This document shows positions 55,772-64,000 of a stretch of 64,000 nucleotides of DNA, one piece after another. The position numbers were made by a program, and so were the translations under genes. Every line of letters starts with the position of its first letter. The stretch's first letter is position 1. The notes beneath the pieces were generated by a model. The model was not told the origin of the DNA. It did no database searches and saw only the letters and a list, made by a program, of their open reading frames with translations. Origin of the DNA: Ignavibacteriales bacterium (GTDB lineage Bacteria > Bacteroidota > Ignavibacteria > Ignavibacteriales > Ignavibacteriaceae); NCBI GenBank assembly GCA_016707115.1, contig JADJIH010000002.1, positions 1 through 64,000 on the forward strand. The letters are read 5' to 3'.

Positions 55772-57670
55772 TTAGAAGTTTACCTGATCGTAATCGATAT
55801 AATATTGCCTAGATTCACCTGGTTTCAAATCATCTATATACAAATAAACCATTTGCGAGCCAGCTGTATGTTTTACACTTGCAGTTTTAGTTCCAATAAT
55901 TTCTGAACCGATTGTGATGTTTTGTGCATAATCATTTAGATCAAGATCAATAACTAAATTATTAATAGACTCGATTCCAGGATTTGAAACTTTTAATGCA
56001 ACACGAGTTTTGCCTCTTCGATCAGCTTTGATTTCAATGTAATCTCTTTTTTCATACCACTTTTGAATTTCAGTTGCAGTTGCAATCCAGAATTTTTTCT
56101 TTTTCAAATCTTTGATTACATCTCTTAATACATTTGCGTAATCACTTCTGCATTGATACTCTGTGTGAAGTTTTAAAATATACATACCACCTTCAAAAAG
56201 AACACGATCTAAATCTTCCTGATAAGTGTAGAACTGAAATTCAGGTAATGTCAATCCAAAATCTCTAATAATTTCATAATCATCACGAGCTGTCTTTGTC
56301 ATCGTTACAATTCGCTTATCTCCGCGAATTATTGTTTTAGGCACAGAACGATCTGTGAGTGAATCAGTAAGTACATATTTATAGTTGGAATTAATAACTG
56401 CATTTAAAGTATTCTGATCAAACAAACCATAATAAGGTAAAAAGCCTGAAACACTGCTTGATGAAATTTTTTCTAGTTTTTCTTTTGCAGAATTTAGTTT
56501 TTGTAGTTGTTCTGCATACGGATTTAGTTTATTGAACTTATCATTGATTGAGGCCAAATAACCAATATCAACTAAGGCAGCTATTTCTCCATAAGAAGAA
56601 ATTTTTCTAATCAGTTCTTTATTATTCTCCGCGATTGTCGGATCAACAAAAAAAGTTGCAGAAATTCCTTCGTTTTTCATAATCGGTAAAACATTATTGA
56701 TGTTATTGACATCATTTGCAAGCACCGGAGCCACAATAGCAGCAGCTTCATATCCTGTTGGCCAATCTCGTACATATGCAATAGGAAAATACATAAGCCA
56801 TTTTATGGAGTTATTAAAAAGCCTTTCAAAATAAATGTAATCTTCCTGCACACCGATTATGGAATTCAATTCAAATCCCATCCACATAAATCTACCTTTA
56901 CCAAAATTTCCATAAGCAATTCCAGCAGATTTTTTGATTTCTTCACGAACTAATCCATCATCCATTCGGTAATTGTACCAGAAGCTAACTTGAGTTGTTC
57001 TTGGATCAAGTACTTCAACCGCCATTGGTCTATCCCATGTAGCTATCTTTAAAGGAAATCCGGTTGGAATGTTTGCAGTAATCGGCAAACTACCGCAAAT
57101 AGTATGAATTTTAGAAAATTCATCAGGTTTTAATTCGTGAGAGAATTGCACACCAAAAACCTGGTTAATAAATTCCCATCCACGCCATTTGCCATCGTTA
57201 GAATATGAACCGATTCCGCCTGTAGCAAAAACACTTCCACCATTCTCCAAATATTTTTTTATTTGCAAGGCTTCTTTTTCACTTAAAGATTTTGTACCTG
57301 GTAAAACAATCAACTTGTATTTTTTATAATCACCATTTTCAATTTTTTGATCTGAGATTATTTCATATTTAAGATTTAGATTATCAAGAAATTTTTTCCA
57401 GGTGGAAATATTATCATTCAACCAGGTGCTTCCAACAGGTAAAGTATTTTCAGTGTACTTGGAATAAAGAATTGCAACTTCTGGTTCTTTACCGAATAAA
57501 AAATCTTCAATAATATTAGAATTGGGAAGAATTTCTGATGTGTCAAATCGACCGTAGATTCCGCGAAGAATAAAATAATAAATAAGAATCGCTGAAATGA
57601 TTATTACGATGCCTGAAACAAAGATAAAAAATTGATTTATCCTTATACCAAAAAAATTCTTTACCGCCAC
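55772..57670 (-). CDS. Membrane-anchored GATase-like plus deacetylase-like protein (metal site lost)
   Basis: A 632-residue protein with an N-terminal membrane anchor (FFIFVSGIVIIISAILIYYF). Residues about 62-290 form a GATase/ThuA-like domain (PEVAILYSKYTENTLP, YKLIVLPGTKSLSEKEAL, GGSVFATGGIGSY, GKGRFMWMGFELNSIIG). Residues about 295-545 follow the NodB/CE4 deacetylase order (APVLANDVNNINNVLPIMKNEGISATFFVDP; GFLPYYG; YILKLHTEYQ), but the FDD motif reads AND, both His of the HxxxH metal motif are absent, and the RPPYG arginine is Leu. The enzyme looks inactive, a pseudo-deacetylase that may bind polymer. A beta domain closes the protein. It overlaps the small membrane protein and has a GTG start. 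Confidence 0.75.
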   Translation of the reverse strand: MAVKNFFGIRINQFFIFVSGIVIIISAILIYYFILRGIYGRFDTSEILPNSNIIEDFLFGKEPEVAILYSKYTENTLPVGSTWLNDNISTWKKFLDNLNLKYEIISDQKIENGDYKKYKLIVLPGTKSLSEKEALQIKKYLENGGSVFATGGIGSYSNDGKWRGWEFINQVFGVQFSHELKPDEFSKIHTICGSLPITANIPTGFPLKIATWDRPMAVEVLDPRTTQVSFWYNYRMDDGLVREEIKKSAGIAYGNFGKGRFMWMGFELNSIIGVQEDYIYFERLFNNSIKWLMYFPIAYVRDWPTGYEAAAIVAPVLANDVNNINNVLPIMKNEGISATFFVDPTIAENNKELIRKISSYGEIAALVDIGYLASINDKFNKLNPYAEQLQKLNSAKEKLEKISSSSVSGFLPYYGLFDQNTLNAVINSNYKYVLTDSLTDRSVPKTIIRGDKRIVTMTKTARDDYEIIRDFGLTLPEFQFYTYQEDLDRVLFEGGMYILKLHTEYQCRSDYANVLRDVIKDLKKKKFWIATATEIQKWYEKRDYIEIKADRRGKTRVALKVSNPGIESINNLVIDLDLNDYAQNITIGSEIIGTKTASVKHTAGSQMVYLYIDDLKPGESRQYYIDYDQVNF

Positions 57671-58113
57671 TTCACTTCCCCTGAATTTCTATCTTCCTGA
57701 GTAGGTATATACCCATCAGAAGTGTATTTCAGGAATTTATTTTCATCACTAAATCGTTCTTGCGGTCTTACACGAACCTTTTGCTTTTCTACTTTTTCTT
57801 CATCAACTTTATATCCGCGCGGTTCAGGTGTAAATTTTGATTGTGATGGCTGGCGCTGCTTAGTGTATTCCTCTCTAGTAATTCCCGGCTCAACAGTTTT
57901 AATCTGTCCCCGTTCTACCAAAGTTGAATCTTTTGTATAAATTGCTTCAGATGGAACTACAAGTTCACCTTGCACAGATGCAGGTTTGGTTTGATAAGCA
58001 TATTGTGGTTTTCCTTCACGAACCTTGTAAAGGATATATGCCCCGATTGCCAATATGAACGTGCATATTGTTGCGACGAGAATAATAGTAGATAGTATCG
58101 GGATAAGTTCCAT
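57661..58113 (-). CDS. Small membrane-anchored protein of unknown function
   Basis: A 150-residue protein with one N-terminal membrane helix (IPILSTIILVATICTFILAIGAYILY) and a charged, low-complexity cytoplasmic or periplasmic tail rich in Lys, Arg, Glu and Pro (QTKPASVQGELVVPSE; VEKQKVRVRPQERFSDENKF). I do not recognise a family. It sits eight bases behind the GT2 gene and overlaps the pseudo-deacetylase by 10 bases, the position taken by the small partner PgaD in Pga systems, so a role as a synthase accessory is plausible but unproved. Confidence 0.6.
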   Translation of the reverse strand: MELIPILSTIILVATICTFILAIGAYILYKVREGKPQYAYQTKPASVQGELVVPSEAIYTKDSTLVERGQIKTVEPGITREEYTKQRQPSQSKFTPEPRGYKVDEEKVEKQKVRVRPQERFSDENKFLKYTSDGYIPTQEDRNSGEVKWR

Positions 58114-58121
58114 TTAATTTC

Positions 58122-59546
58122 CTAATTAGTATTAACAGCAATATTATCTGATTTTGTTGAACTAATTCGATCCAATTTTCCCCAAGTCATTCTGATTCCA
58201 AGAAACTCTTCAATAGTCGACATGGTTTTACAAATATCAATAATCAAAATAAAAAACATTCTGTAAATGATTGCATACCATATCAATCTAAATTCTTCTT
58301 TTTCGACCGCAACACAATAAAGTGCTGTGACAAGATCCAAAATTGCTAACCCTGCCCACCAAAAGAATATCAAATGCGAAAATCCAAAAAATAAAGCTGC
58401 AAAAATAAAAAATGCATTTGCTGCGATATTCATAGTTGGCCAAATAAGAGCTTCATAAGACATCATCCACAAAATAAATGTTTGTCCAAAATTTACTGTA
58501 GGATTCAACATTCTTTTTTTATGCTTTCTGATAGATTGAAGTATTCCTCGAGTCCATCTGTATCTTTGTTTAAGAAGTTGCTGCAATGTTATGGGAGCTT
58601 CTGTATAAGAAATGGATTTGGGTTCATAATAAATTTTCCAACCATTTGCTAAAACTTTTAAGGTTAAATCAGCATCTTCTGCATAAGTATCACTTGAGTA
58701 ATATCCAGCTTGTTCAATTGCTTTTCTTCTAAAAATACCTATTGGTCCTGGAATAATATTTACAAGTTTAAAATAGCTCTGAGCACTGCGAGCCATATTT
58801 AATCCTTCAATATATTCAAGAGCTTGAAGATCTGTAAAAAACCTTTTTCTGTTTAGAACTTTTACATTACCTGCAACAGCACCAATTTTAGGATTTTTAA
58901 AATGTCTAACTGCAACTCTGACTGATTCAGGTGAAAGCTGAGAGTCTCCGTCCATACAAAGAACAAAATCAGACCTAGAATAATAAATACCAGAATTTAA
59001 CGCTCGTGCTTTTCCCAAATTTGGCTGATTTATTAATGATATTTTTACCTTACCATATAACCCATCCTGGAAACCAACCATAGATTCAGCTACTTGTTTA
59101 GTATCGTCGGTTGAACCATCATTTACAACAATAATTTCATAATTCTGGTAATCAAGCTTAAGCAAAGACAAAATTGATTTTCTAATAATTTTACCCTCGT
59201 TAAAAACCGGAACTATAATAGATATAAATGGAGAATACCCATTAGTTTCAGAGAAAGTGTATTCATTCAGATATAAATATGCTGCTACCAAAATGGCAAA
59301 GTATCTTACAAGAAGGATGAAAAGAAATATAACAAGAGCTATAATTGTTGAATACTCAAATAGTGAACTGTAAGATAAAATTGTGTAAGGTAAAGTATAG
59401 ACTATCACTAAAATCAGTAATAAAGAGATTATACCACTTACGAGTATCCTTCGTAAATATTTTTGCTCTAGATTTTCTCCTTTTTTTTCATCTTCCCGGC
59501 TTGAAATAGTAATAATAGCACGATTGACAAGCTGATTGATTTTCAT
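58122..59546 (-). CDS. Processive family 2 glycosyltransferase (PgaC/BcsA-like)
   Basis: A 474-residue membrane enzyme. Two N-terminal helices (about 34-90) are followed by a GT-A domain with VNDGSTDDT, MDGDSQLS, the base Asp in TYAEDADLTLKV and the processive-enzyme motif QRYRWTRG, then several C-terminal helices (about 355-460). This D,D,D,Q(R)xxRW set marks processive synthases of poly-N-acetylglucosamine, cellulose or hyaluronan. Its length and helix layout are closest to the PgaC/IcaA/HasA group. The sugar cannot be told from sequence. It is preceded by a 183-base gap and flanked by a TPR outer-membrane protein and a small membrane protein. Confidence 0.88.
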   Translation of the reverse strand: MKINQLVNRAIITISSREDEKKGENLEQKYLRRILVSGIISLLLILVIVYTLPYTILSYSSLFEYSTIIALVIFLFILLVRYFAILVAAYLYLNEYTFSETNGYSPFISIIVPVFNEGKIIRKSILSLLKLDYQNYEIIVVNDGSTDDTKQVAESMVGFQDGLYGKVKISLINQPNLGKARALNSGIYYSRSDFVLCMDGDSQLSPESVRVAVRHFKNPKIGAVAGNVKVLNRKRFFTDLQALEYIEGLNMARSAQSYFKLVNIIPGPIGIFRRKAIEQAGYYSSDTYAEDADLTLKVLANGWKIYYEPKSISYTEAPITLQQLLKQRYRWTRGILQSIRKHKKRMLNPTVNFGQTFILWMMSYEALIWPTMNIAANAFFIFAALFFGFSHLIFFWWAGLAILDLVTALYCVAVEKEEFRLIWYAIIYRMFFILIIDICKTMSTIEEFLGIRMTWGKLDRISSTKSDNIAVNTN

Positions 59547-59729
59547 TCATCCGATTAATGGTTTGCACCAATTTTTCAATAATAATGCCATTATATTGAT
59601 TTTAATTAACTTTTTTTTCAAATAAATCCCCACTCAAGTATTACCAATATTGGACTTTAATTTAATTTGTATCATTATCAAACAAGGTTGAAGATTGCGG
59701 TTTGGTAAGAAATATCGTTAAGTAAACGT

Positions 59730-62576
59730 TTACAAGCCCCAGATCAAACTTAATTGTATAGAATTTGAACGATAACCAGTGTTTGATCTAAAAGAACTGC
59801 CCGTCGTGAATCTTGTTTGCAAAAGAAGATTTTTAATAATTTCATAGTCTATAAAAGCGTAAAACTCGGAAAGAATGAAATCATTTTGTGGTATCAAACC
59901 AATTTTACCACCAATGTTAAAATTAAAAGTATCATCATTGTAAAGATTCCAATCGGCCCAGATGGAGTGTGATTCAAAATTCTTTGGACTCCAATACAGC
60001 TGAGTTTCATCTTTTAATGAATAGAAATAATACTCATAACCAGCAGTAAGATCAGATTCAAAAACCTTTCCTAGTCTTGCAACAAATAAGTTACCAGAGT
60101 TATTATCAGAAACATCTAAATATCCATATTTTCCTGAAACGACTAAACTATTTTTAAACTTGTATTCACCATTTAACCCAAAATGATAAGCATTCAATCT
60201 TGTGTTAACTAAAAATGGAGAGTAAAGTATAAATGCAGCATCAGAATAATTTAGAAATGTTGTAACATTAAAAACATTTTTTTTCTGTGCTGTAAGAGAT
60301 AGTTCAATCACACTCTCTTTCAAATCATTTGCAAAATAAGTTTGTCCAAAACTTCCAGATCCTGAAAATGTTTCATTAAATTTTACATACGCTGATCCTT
60401 TAATTTGATTAAACCTTAAATTATTGTCAGCCGAGGAAAGTTTACCACGTGAACCAGAAAGACCGAGAGCTAGAAAGTCTGTTGCGCCTAAGTCAATTCC
60501 AACCCCAAAGTTTGAATAGCTAAAATCAGTGTTATCAGTGAAATAAGATGCTCTGGGGATCAATTGTATATATGTTGGAAACTTATCAAAAGAAAATTTA
60601 TCGCTTCTACCAATCCAGCCTAACCGTGTTTTAAGTATATGGGAATTAGGAGATTTAAGGAAAAGATTCTCATAAGTGATTTTTGCATTTTGAACTTGAC
60701 CATTTTGCAGGTAGGCATCTCCGAGCAGTAATTCAGTCTCAATATCGTTTGGATTTTTTTGATTTAGTCTTCTAAATTCCTTTAAAGCTAAAGACGAGTC
60801 ACTATTCCATAAATAAACTTTTGCTCTTTGTTTTTCTATCTCATAATCGTCGGTTGACTTTAATAAATCATCATAGATTTTTATCGATTTATCCAAATTA
60901 GAATTTGCAATATGAACATTTGCCAGCTCAAGTTTAACTGCATTGTCGTTCGGATTTTCATTTAGATACTGATTGAATGATTTTATAGCAGAATTATATT
61001 CTTTTCTGTATGAAAATAATCTTGCATCTTCTAAAATTTTATTGGATGTTTCTAATTCATTTTGACCTTTTACATTCTCAAAAGTCCTTTGCAGTAAAAT
61101 AAATTTCTGAGAAGAACTATCAACAAATGAAATTTCATTCATTAATTCTTCTGCATCGGAGATACTATTATTTCTTAGATAAAGATTTGCCAATCCAAAC
61201 ATAGCCTCTGTGTTTTTAGAATCGATAGTCAATACTTTTTGAAAAAGTGATTGGCTATAAACTAAATCTCTATCTAACCAATAATTTATTTGAGCAGATA
61301 ATAATAAATAATCCTTATTATTCGGAGCTGCTTTTAGAAGTTCGCTAGCAATATCGGAGGCTTCACAAAGATTATTTTGCCACATTAAAATCTGAGCTAA
61401 TTTATAACGTACTTCTTGATCATTTGGGTATTTTGATAAGTAACTCTTGTAAAGATTTACAGCTAAAGTGTAATCATTATTGTAAGAATAATATTTAGCT
61501 AACTCCAATAACGCTTCTTTATTAGATGGTTCTTTAATTAATTGCTCTTCATAAAATCTAATGCGATCTTCATAGTAAGATTTTCTTAAAGTAATTACCT
61601 TAAACCATAAATCTTTATATCTATTCTGGTCAGAAAATTTAGGAGATAAAATCTGCAGTTGTTCATAAGCTTCTTCATATCGATTTACAGTGATTAATTC
61701 CTCAATCAATTTAAATCTACTCTCATCATCAGCATGATTTTTTTTTAGAACAAGATATAATCTATCAATTTCATATTGTTTGGCGGCTGGTTGCATTCCA
61801 TAATTAAATTTAGACGTTGTATCGTTAATCGAATAAATGTAACCTTTACCTTTTGCCAGATCCAATCCATCCATTGCCTCTTTAAAGTAGGGTCGTATTT
61901 CTAGAGATTTAGTGAATGCATCAATGGCAATTTTATTTTTACCAAGCCATAGGGTAAAATAACCATATCTGGACAACAATCTGTGATCGTCCGGAAATCG
62001 CTCAGTATAATTTTTAAGAATCGGCTCACCTTTAGAAATATGATTATTCTTAGCTAATATTTCTGAGTATCTGATAATCTCATCAGGAGAGGCTGTTTCT
62101 TTTTCAAGATAGATATCATACCATATTTCAGCTTCATTCCAGTTTCCTAAATTCTTATAACACTTTCCTATTTCAAGATAATTTTTTGCAATAATAGGAT
62201 TGATAGCAATTTCTCTCTTGTGTCCTTCAATTTTATTGTAAAGGATTTTATACCAATCAGAGGTTGTTCTATTTAAATTGGATGAAATTTCATCATCTTC
62301 TGGTTTTAATTTTTTTGCTGTGCGAAAATCATAAACAGCATACTCATAATTACCTCTTTTTTCATAACATATGCCGCGTAAATTAAATCCATCCGCCGAA
62401 TTTGGATTTGCAGACACATATTTATTTAAAATGTCAATTGCCTCACCGTAACGTCCAGAACTAATTAGTTGTAGAGCTTCTGTTTTAAAATTTGAAGAAT
62501 AATTATTTTGAGGGAATAGAGATATGCTAAAAAAAGTAAGATTCAGAATGAGTAATTGATAGAAAAATAATTTCAT
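59730..62576 (-). CDS. TPR protein with YaiO/PgaA-like outer-membrane barrel
   Basis: A 948-residue protein: signal peptide (FFYQLLILNLTFFSISLFPQ), TPR-like helical repeats from about 25 to 650 (ALQLISSGRYGEAIDILNKYVSANPNSADGFNLRGICYEKRGNYEYAVYDF and many like it), then a beta-barrel of roughly 280 residues (ASYFTDNTDFSYSNFGVGIDLGATDFLALGLSGSRG ... FRSNTGYRSNSIQLSLIWGL) ending as outer-membrane proteins do. The layout (periplasmic TPRs plus OM barrel) is that of PgaA, BcsC and AlgK/E-type exporters, and the barrel resembles the YaiO type. It should carry the polymer made by the neighbouring GT2 across the outer membrane. It follows the KaiC-like gene by 16 bases. Confidence 0.85.
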   Translation of the reverse strand: MKLFFYQLLILNLTFFSISLFPQNNYSSNFKTEALQLISSGRYGEAIDILNKYVSANPNSADGFNLRGICYEKRGNYEYAVYDFRTAKKLKPEDDEISSNLNRTTSDWYKILYNKIEGHKREIAINPIIAKNYLEIGKCYKNLGNWNEAEIWYDIYLEKETASPDEIIRYSEILAKNNHISKGEPILKNYTERFPDDHRLLSRYGYFTLWLGKNKIAIDAFTKSLEIRPYFKEAMDGLDLAKGKGYIYSINDTTSKFNYGMQPAAKQYEIDRLYLVLKKNHADDESRFKLIEELITVNRYEEAYEQLQILSPKFSDQNRYKDLWFKVITLRKSYYEDRIRFYEEQLIKEPSNKEALLELAKYYSYNNDYTLAVNLYKSYLSKYPNDQEVRYKLAQILMWQNNLCEASDIASELLKAAPNNKDYLLLSAQINYWLDRDLVYSQSLFQKVLTIDSKNTEAMFGLANLYLRNNSISDAEELMNEISFVDSSSQKFILLQRTFENVKGQNELETSNKILEDARLFSYRKEYNSAIKSFNQYLNENPNDNAVKLELANVHIANSNLDKSIKIYDDLLKSTDDYEIEKQRAKVYLWNSDSSLALKEFRRLNQKNPNDIETELLLGDAYLQNGQVQNAKITYENLFLKSPNSHILKTRLGWIGRSDKFSFDKFPTYIQLIPRASYFTDNTDFSYSNFGVGIDLGATDFLALGLSGSRGKLSSADNNLRFNQIKGSAYVKFNETFSGSGSFGQTYFANDLKESVIELSLTAQKKNVFNVTTFLNYSDAAFILYSPFLVNTRLNAYHFGLNGEYKFKNSLVVSGKYGYLDVSDNNSGNLFVARLGKVFESDLTAGYEYYFYSLKDETQLYWSPKNFESHSIWADWNLYNDDTFNFNIGGKIGLIPQNDFILSEFYAFIDYEIIKNLLLQTRFTTGSSFRSNTGYRSNSIQLSLIWGL

Positions 62577-62592
62577 CTTCTATAGTCAACTT

Positions 62593-63798
62593 CTATCTCT
62601 GATTTAATTGGGTTTTGACAGTCTGGTTATCAAATTCTATAAAGACATCTTCAGCACTGTTCATCGAGTCATTTACTTTTAACATTAAATAAGCCACATT
62701 AGTAGATCCGCTGCCATTTAAAGTCTGATGAACTTTTGAAATGAAATCATCAATCAATTTATCATCAGATTTTGTGATAAGAATATAAATTTTATCATCA
62801 ATTGTACATATCTTATCTTTTTTATGTGCTGCTACTTTTACAGAATAACTTAATTGATCGAATGAAATTCTAGATTGTGACTGACTTGCTGGATTAATTC
62901 TTATCGATAAAATTGTAAACATTTGGCCGGTAGTTTTATACAATGCAATTTGATTATTAACAATCAATTTAAAATCATTTATACTGTAAATATTAGGTAC
63001 TAAATATTCAGGAGTATTTAAAGCATTTGTCTTATTTGGAATCAGCTCAGTTATATCGGGCAATATGTTTTCTTTAGTTAAGCGTTTTGTGATTTTAAAA
63101 TCAGTTGTTATACCTTTATAAGGTTCTATGAAATAGTTTGCTTTGAATTTTCCTTCTGTATGCCCAATATTTGGAGTAATATCGATAATGCCTGGCTGCT
63201 GCTCTGCACTATCTTCGGCTTTATGAAGTTGAATAATTCCCGTTGCAAAAGAATTTAAAACATTAAATATCATTTTTGAAGATTGTGCTGCAGGCTCTCT
63301 TAAAATCAATAAACTAGTTATCCCTAAATCTTCAATTGATTCAATCATCGAACCAAATGCATCTCTAAGGCTATTTAGGTTTTCATACTCAACATAAGGT
63401 GTCAATTCATCAAAAATAATTCGAGTAGGATGATACTGATTAATAACAGAAATAATATCGCTGAGATAATCACTTAAAAATTCATCTCTGCTTTTAAATT
63501 CTGTAGTTTCAGTTGGTTGAGCAACACGCACAACTATAATAGTGTTCTGATTAATATAGTATTCTAGATCAATATCAATGGAAGCGGCATGAATCATCAA
63601 ATCTTTTGGGCGAGAGTTTGTGAAATACAGACAAACTTCTTTGTTCTTTGCAGCTTCTACAGCATATTGAAGACTTAAAAGAGTTTTGCCAGACTTTTTT
63701 TCACCAACTAACAAATATGACCCGCCGTGATAAAATCCTCCCCAGGCGCTATCAACGATTGGAATACCGGAACGGAATAATTGAACGCTTTTTTTCAT
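62593..63798 (-). CDS. KaiC/RAD55-family ATPase with degenerate GGDEF-like C-terminus
   Basis: A 401-residue protein. Residues 1-230 are a single KaiC/RecA-type domain: GGFYHGGSYLLVGEKKSGKTLLSLQYAVEA (Walker A), TRIIFDELTPYVEYEN (Walker B) and the strand LLILREPA, with the GGI-type dimer helix. After a linker, residues about 275-400 (MFTILSIRINP ... SVKVAAHKKDKICTIDDKIYILITKSDDK ... NVAYLMLKV) have the strand-helix order of a GGDEF domain, but the signature reads TIDDK, so it could not make cyclic di-GMP. This C-terminal call is inference. It is the first gene of the 14.6-kb run and could gate polymer synthesis in response to ATP state or a partner. An approximate 200-base leader precedes it. 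Confidence 0.75.
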   Translation of the reverse strand: MKKSVQLFRSGIPIVDSAWGGFYHGGSYLLVGEKKSGKTLLSLQYAVEAAKNKEVCLYFTNSRPKDLMIHAASIDIDLEYYINQNTIIVVRVAQPTETTEFKSRDEFLSDYLSDIISVINQYHPTRIIFDELTPYVEYENLNSLRDAFGSMIESIEDLGITSLLILREPAAQSSKMIFNVLNSFATGIIQLHKAEDSAEQQPGIIDITPNIGHTEGKFKANYFIEPYKGITTDFKITKRLTKENILPDITELIPNKTNALNTPEYLVPNIYSINDFKLIVNNQIALYKTTGQMFTILSIRINPASQSQSRISFDQLSYSVKVAAHKKDKICTIDDKIYILITKSDDKLIDDFISKVHQTLNGSGSTNVAYLMLKVNDSMNSAEDVFIEFDNQTVKTQLNQR

Positions 63799-64000
63799 AG
63801 TTTAATTTTTTAACAATTTTACCAATAATTATACCGTTAGTATTGTTCGTTTATATTAAAAAAATGAATAAAAGCGATATTTTTTTGGACTAAACAGAGA
63901 CAAAAAAAGTGAGTTGTATTATTATGCAACAAGCTAAATTTTTGACATTTTCAAAGGTTTTTAGAATAAATTATTTTTAAAGTACGATCTAATTACTAAA
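63799..64000. other. Upstream region of the KaiC-led run, to the window edge
   Basis: About 200 AT-rich bases with no coding frame or RNA that I can support. It should carry the promoter for the 14.6-kb minus-strand run. I looked for and did not find a sigma-54 type -24/-12 pair. Confidence 0.45.

Noticed and set aside
63799..64000. Possible sigma-54 promoter for the KaiC-led run (TTGCAT on the minus strand)
   Set aside because: There is no GG element at the correct distance upstream of the GC.
1..64000. CRISPR arrays, insertion sequences, prophage or integrase genes
   Set aside because: I saw no regularly spaced repeats, transposase or integrase motifs, or flanking attachment-like duplications.

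Overview
The window comes from an AT-rich chromosome (about one third G+C by eye), very probably of the Ignavibacteria or a close relative in the Bacteroidota/Chlorobi group. Two secreted proteins end in the 'NYPNPFNP/NFPNPFNP' type IX secretion sorting domain that is typical of that lineage. Shine-Dalgarno sites are often weak, TTG and GTG starts are frequent, and DUF3109 and SLBB proteins of Bacteroidota type are present. I see no phage, transposase, CRISPR array or rRNA.

Layout. (1) 49-9005, minus strand, is a surface-polysaccharide locus: a nucleotidyltransferase, a LegB-type dehydratase, a natural fusion of an epimerase-like SDR with a LegC-type aminotransferase, a NeuD/PglD-type acetyltransferase and a frameshifted FemAB-like acyltransferase. 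Upstream lie a Wzz/tyrosine-kinase co-polymerase broken by several indels and a small SLBB export protein. (2) 9731-13966 holds two T9SS cargo proteins, one LRR-like and one with YCF48/BNR-like repeats. (3) 14137-18936 holds an unusual set: a free acyl carrier protein, an AsnB amidotransferase and a NadE enzyme, converging on a frameshifted acyl-AMP ligase. (4) 19025-28079 holds VanZ-like protein, tRNA-Asp, PfkA, RNase HIII, a small secreted protein, and the run BamA-like/RsmE/RlpA behind GcvP. (5) 28221-35745 is the fatty-acid operon yceD-rpmF-plsX-fabH-fabD-DUF3109-fabG-acpP-fabF-rnc; rpmF is short (59 codons). (6) 36065-45398, plus strand, holds PrsW, an unknown, NadD, an SDR epimerase, MeaB, acyl-CoA dehydrogenase, a frameshifted acyl-CoA carboxylase beta subunit, an unknown secreted protein, an NtrC-type regulator and a HIT protein. 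(7) 45408-49138, minus strand, is a lexA-OMP-DUF72-dinB run with a palindrome in front of lexA that is a good candidate SOS operator. (8) 49235-63798, minus strand, is an eight-gene, 14.6-kb run: KaiC-like ATPase, TPR/outer-membrane barrel, processive GT2, small membrane protein, two related GATase-like proteins (one with an inactive-looking deacetylase domain), an FN3 lipoprotein and a multi-PAS hybrid kinase with a degraded ATPase domain.

The most interesting region is (8). Its order mirrors a Pga/cellulose-type exopolysaccharide machine (outer-membrane TPR porin, GT2 synthase, small membrane partner, deacetylase-like protein), but the deacetylase has lost its metal and catalytic residues, and the run is bracketed by a KaiC-family ATPase and a pseudokinase-like receiver protein. 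I do not recognise it as a described system.

Caution on quality: four genes (FemAB-like, Wzz/kinase, acyl-AMP ligase, carboxylase beta) carry single-base indels, and every one I resolved lies in a short homopolymer. This pattern fits consensus sequencing error better than gene decay, so the 'pseudogene' label on these entries is provisional.
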